NCBI GenBank assembly: GCA_020216925.1
Contig: JAIWOL010000132.1
Location: 1-10,000 of the forward strand
Direction of reading: 5' to 3'
Length of the DNA stretch: 10,000 nucleotides
Source of the DNA: Thiobacillus sp.
Lineage (GTDB): Bacteria > Pseudomonadota > Gammaproteobacteria > Burkholderiales > Thiobacillaceae
In this document: in pieces, positions 9,530 to 10,000 of the stretch
Layout: every line of letters begins with the position of its first letter
Position numbering within the stretch: position 1 is the first letter of the stretch
Notes under the pieces: model-generated
The model's database searches: none
What the model was told of the DNA's origin: nothing
The model's input: only the letters and a program-made list of their open reading frames with translations
Made by a program: the position numbers and the translations under genes

Positions 9530-9616
9530 TGGTGCCCGGAACCGGGATCGAACCGGTACGCCATCGCTGGCGAGGGATTTTAAGTCCCTTGTGTCTACCA
9601 ATTTCACCATCCGGGC
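9530..9616 (-). tRNA. tRNA-Leu (anticodon TAA)
   Basis: This 87-base gene includes an encoded CCA end. The acceptor stem is GCCCGGA with TCCGGGC and the discriminator base is A. The D-arm has GGTAGAC, and the anticodon loop CTTAAAA in the stem AGGGA/TCCCT gives anticodon TAA. The long variable arm (CGCC stem GGCG) is typical of class II tRNAs such as Leu. The T-arm is ACCGG-TTCGATC-CCGGT. It reads the Leu codons UUA and UUG. It is the third gene of the Gly-Cys-Leu cluster, 21 bases after tRNA-Cys. Confidence 0.97.
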
Positions 9617-9637
9617 AAGGCGGACAGCGGGGGTGTC

Positions 9638-9711
9638 TGGAGGCGCGGGCCGGAGTCGAACCGACCTACACGGATTTGCAATCCGGTGCATAACCGCTTT
9701 GCTACCGCGCC
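9638..9711 (-). tRNA. tRNA-Cys (anticodon GCA)
   Basis: This 74-base gene includes an encoded CCA end. The acceptor stem is GGCGCGG with CCGCGCC, and the discriminator is T (U73), the main identity base for cysteinyl-tRNA synthetase. The anticodon loop TTGCAAA gives GCA. The T-arm is GTCGG-TTCGACT-CCGGC. The outermost pair of the anticodon stem (27-43) reads C-U, where E. coli has G-U. It is the second gene in the cluster. Confidence 0.97.
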
Positions 9712-9741
9712 CTGTAGGGCAAAGCCACAACAGCCTAAGTG

Positions 9742-9771
9742 AAAAGGGGAAAACGTTTGACCGTTTTCCCC
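9742..9771 (-). terminator. Terminator-like hairpin between tRNA-Gly and tRNA-Cys
   Basis: Perfect 10-bp arms GGGGAAAACG and CGTTTTCCCC (plus-strand 9746-9755 and 9762-9771, 6-base loop) are followed on the minus strand by TTTT (9745-9742). It begins 8 bases after tRNA-Gly and ends 30 bases before tRNA-Cys. By structure it is an intrinsic terminator. Since I see no convincing promoter between it and tRNA-Cys, it may be a partial terminator or a processing hairpin. Confidence 0.75.
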
Positions 9772-9778
9772 GGAATTC

Positions 9779-9854
9779 TGGAGCGGGAAAGGAGGTTCGA
9801 ACTCCCGACCTCAACCTTGGCAAGGTTGCGCTCTACCAGCTGAGCTATTCCCGC
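9779..9854 (-). tRNA. tRNA-Gly (anticodon GCC)
   Basis: This 76-base gene includes an encoded CCA end. The acceptor stem is GCGGGAA with TTCCCGC and the discriminator is T. The D-arm has AGCTCAGCTGGTAGAGC. The anticodon stem CAACC/GGTTG with loop TTGCCAA gives GCC, reading GGC and GGU. The T-arm is CGGGAGTTCGAACCTCC with normal pairing. It is the first gene of the cluster, directly behind a strong promoter. Gly(GCC)-Cys(GCA)-Leu(TAA) is the same order as glyW-cysT-leuZ next to pgsA in E. coli. Confidence 0.97.
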
Positions 9855-9868
9855 GTTGAAGGCTGCGC

Positions 9869-9897
9869 ATTATGGTGGTTCCGTTTTTTTCTGTCAA
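9869..9897 (-). promoter_or_regulatory. Strong sigma70 promoter of the tRNA cluster
   Basis: On the minus strand TTGACA (9897-9892, full consensus), a 17-base spacer and CATAAT (9874-9869, 5 of 6) form a near-ideal promoter. The predicted start near 9862 is about eight bases before tRNA-Gly. The bases after the -10 box (GCGCAGCC) form a GC-rich discriminator, which is known from stable RNA promoters under stringent (ppGpp) control. The -35 box begins four bases after the preceding stop codon. Confidence 0.9.
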
Positions 9898-9901
9898 CAC
9901 C

Positions 9902-10000
9902 TCAGACGTTTTTTTGCAGGGCCCGGACCGCCATCGCCAGGTAGTACGCCATGGAGACCAGAGTGAGCAAAGCGGCGATCCAAATGAGGATTTCGCCGAT
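9902..10000 (-). CDS. pgsA: Probable PgsA C-terminal end (phosphatidylglycerophosphate synthase), partial
   Basis: Only the last 32 codons are inside the window, ending with TGA at 9902-9904. They encode a hydrophobic helix followed by a short basic tail (IGEILIWIAALLTLVSMAYY, then LAMAVRALQKNV). This fits the last transmembrane helix of PgsA, the inner-membrane enzyme that condenses CDP-diacylglycerol with glycerol 3-phosphate on the way to phosphatidylglycerol. The catalytic CDP-alcohol phosphotransferase motif would lie outside the window. The identification rests on this helix and on the tRNA Gly-Cys-Leu cluster directly behind it, which follows pgsA in other proteobacteria. Another membrane protein cannot be excluded. 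Confidence 0.65.
   Translation of the reverse strand: MGEILIWIAALLTLVSMAYYLAMAVRALQKNV

Overview
The window is a conserved housekeeping region from a Gram-negative bacterium, most likely a betaproteobacterium. The evidence is the gene order, the GC-rich coding sequence with a strong GC third-position bias, tRNA genes with encoded CCA ends, and protein sequences of proteobacterial type. Genus cannot be fixed from the sequence alone.

Almost everything is on the minus strand, so it reads from right to left. At the right edge is the 3' end of a gene that looks like pgsA (phosphatidylglycerophosphate synthase). It is followed by a textbook sigma70 promoter (TTGACA, 17-nt spacer, CATAAT) and the tRNA cluster Gly(GCC), Cys(GCA), Leu(TAA). 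A strong hairpin with a T-run lies between tRNA-Gly and tRNA-Cys, and a second terminator lies after tRNA-Leu. Next comes the large transcription/translation operon rimP-nusA-infB-rbfA-truB-rpsO-pnp. Its genes are closely spaced (20 to 41 nt, with a 4-nt overlap at rbfA/truB). A good internal promoter lies in front of rpsO, and the rpsO-pnp gap carries an intrinsic terminator and an inverted repeat. A perfect 15-bp hairpin downstream of pnp separates it from a convergent plus-strand gene.

That plus-strand gene, at the left edge, encodes the catalytic half of a sensor histidine kinase (H, N, G1, F and G2 boxes all present). The sequence just before its H-box, where a HAMP/transmembrane module would normally be, is an array of almost four 23-bp tandem repeats running to the window edge. 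This is the one unusual feature here. The unit length is not a multiple of three, each unit can carry a Shine-Dalgarno-like/ATG module, and the kinase frame stays open only because the two copies read in the stop-containing phase have lost their TGA. It may be a phase-variable or decayed gene, or an assembly artefact.

The genes work together in ribosome biogenesis and RNA metabolism: RimP and RbfA mature the 30S subunit, S15 is part of it, IF2 starts translation on it, NusA acts on RNA polymerase, TruB makes the tRNA pseudouridine 55, and PNPase degrades RNA. I found no evidence of a defence system, mobile element, CRISPR array or other novel multigene system.
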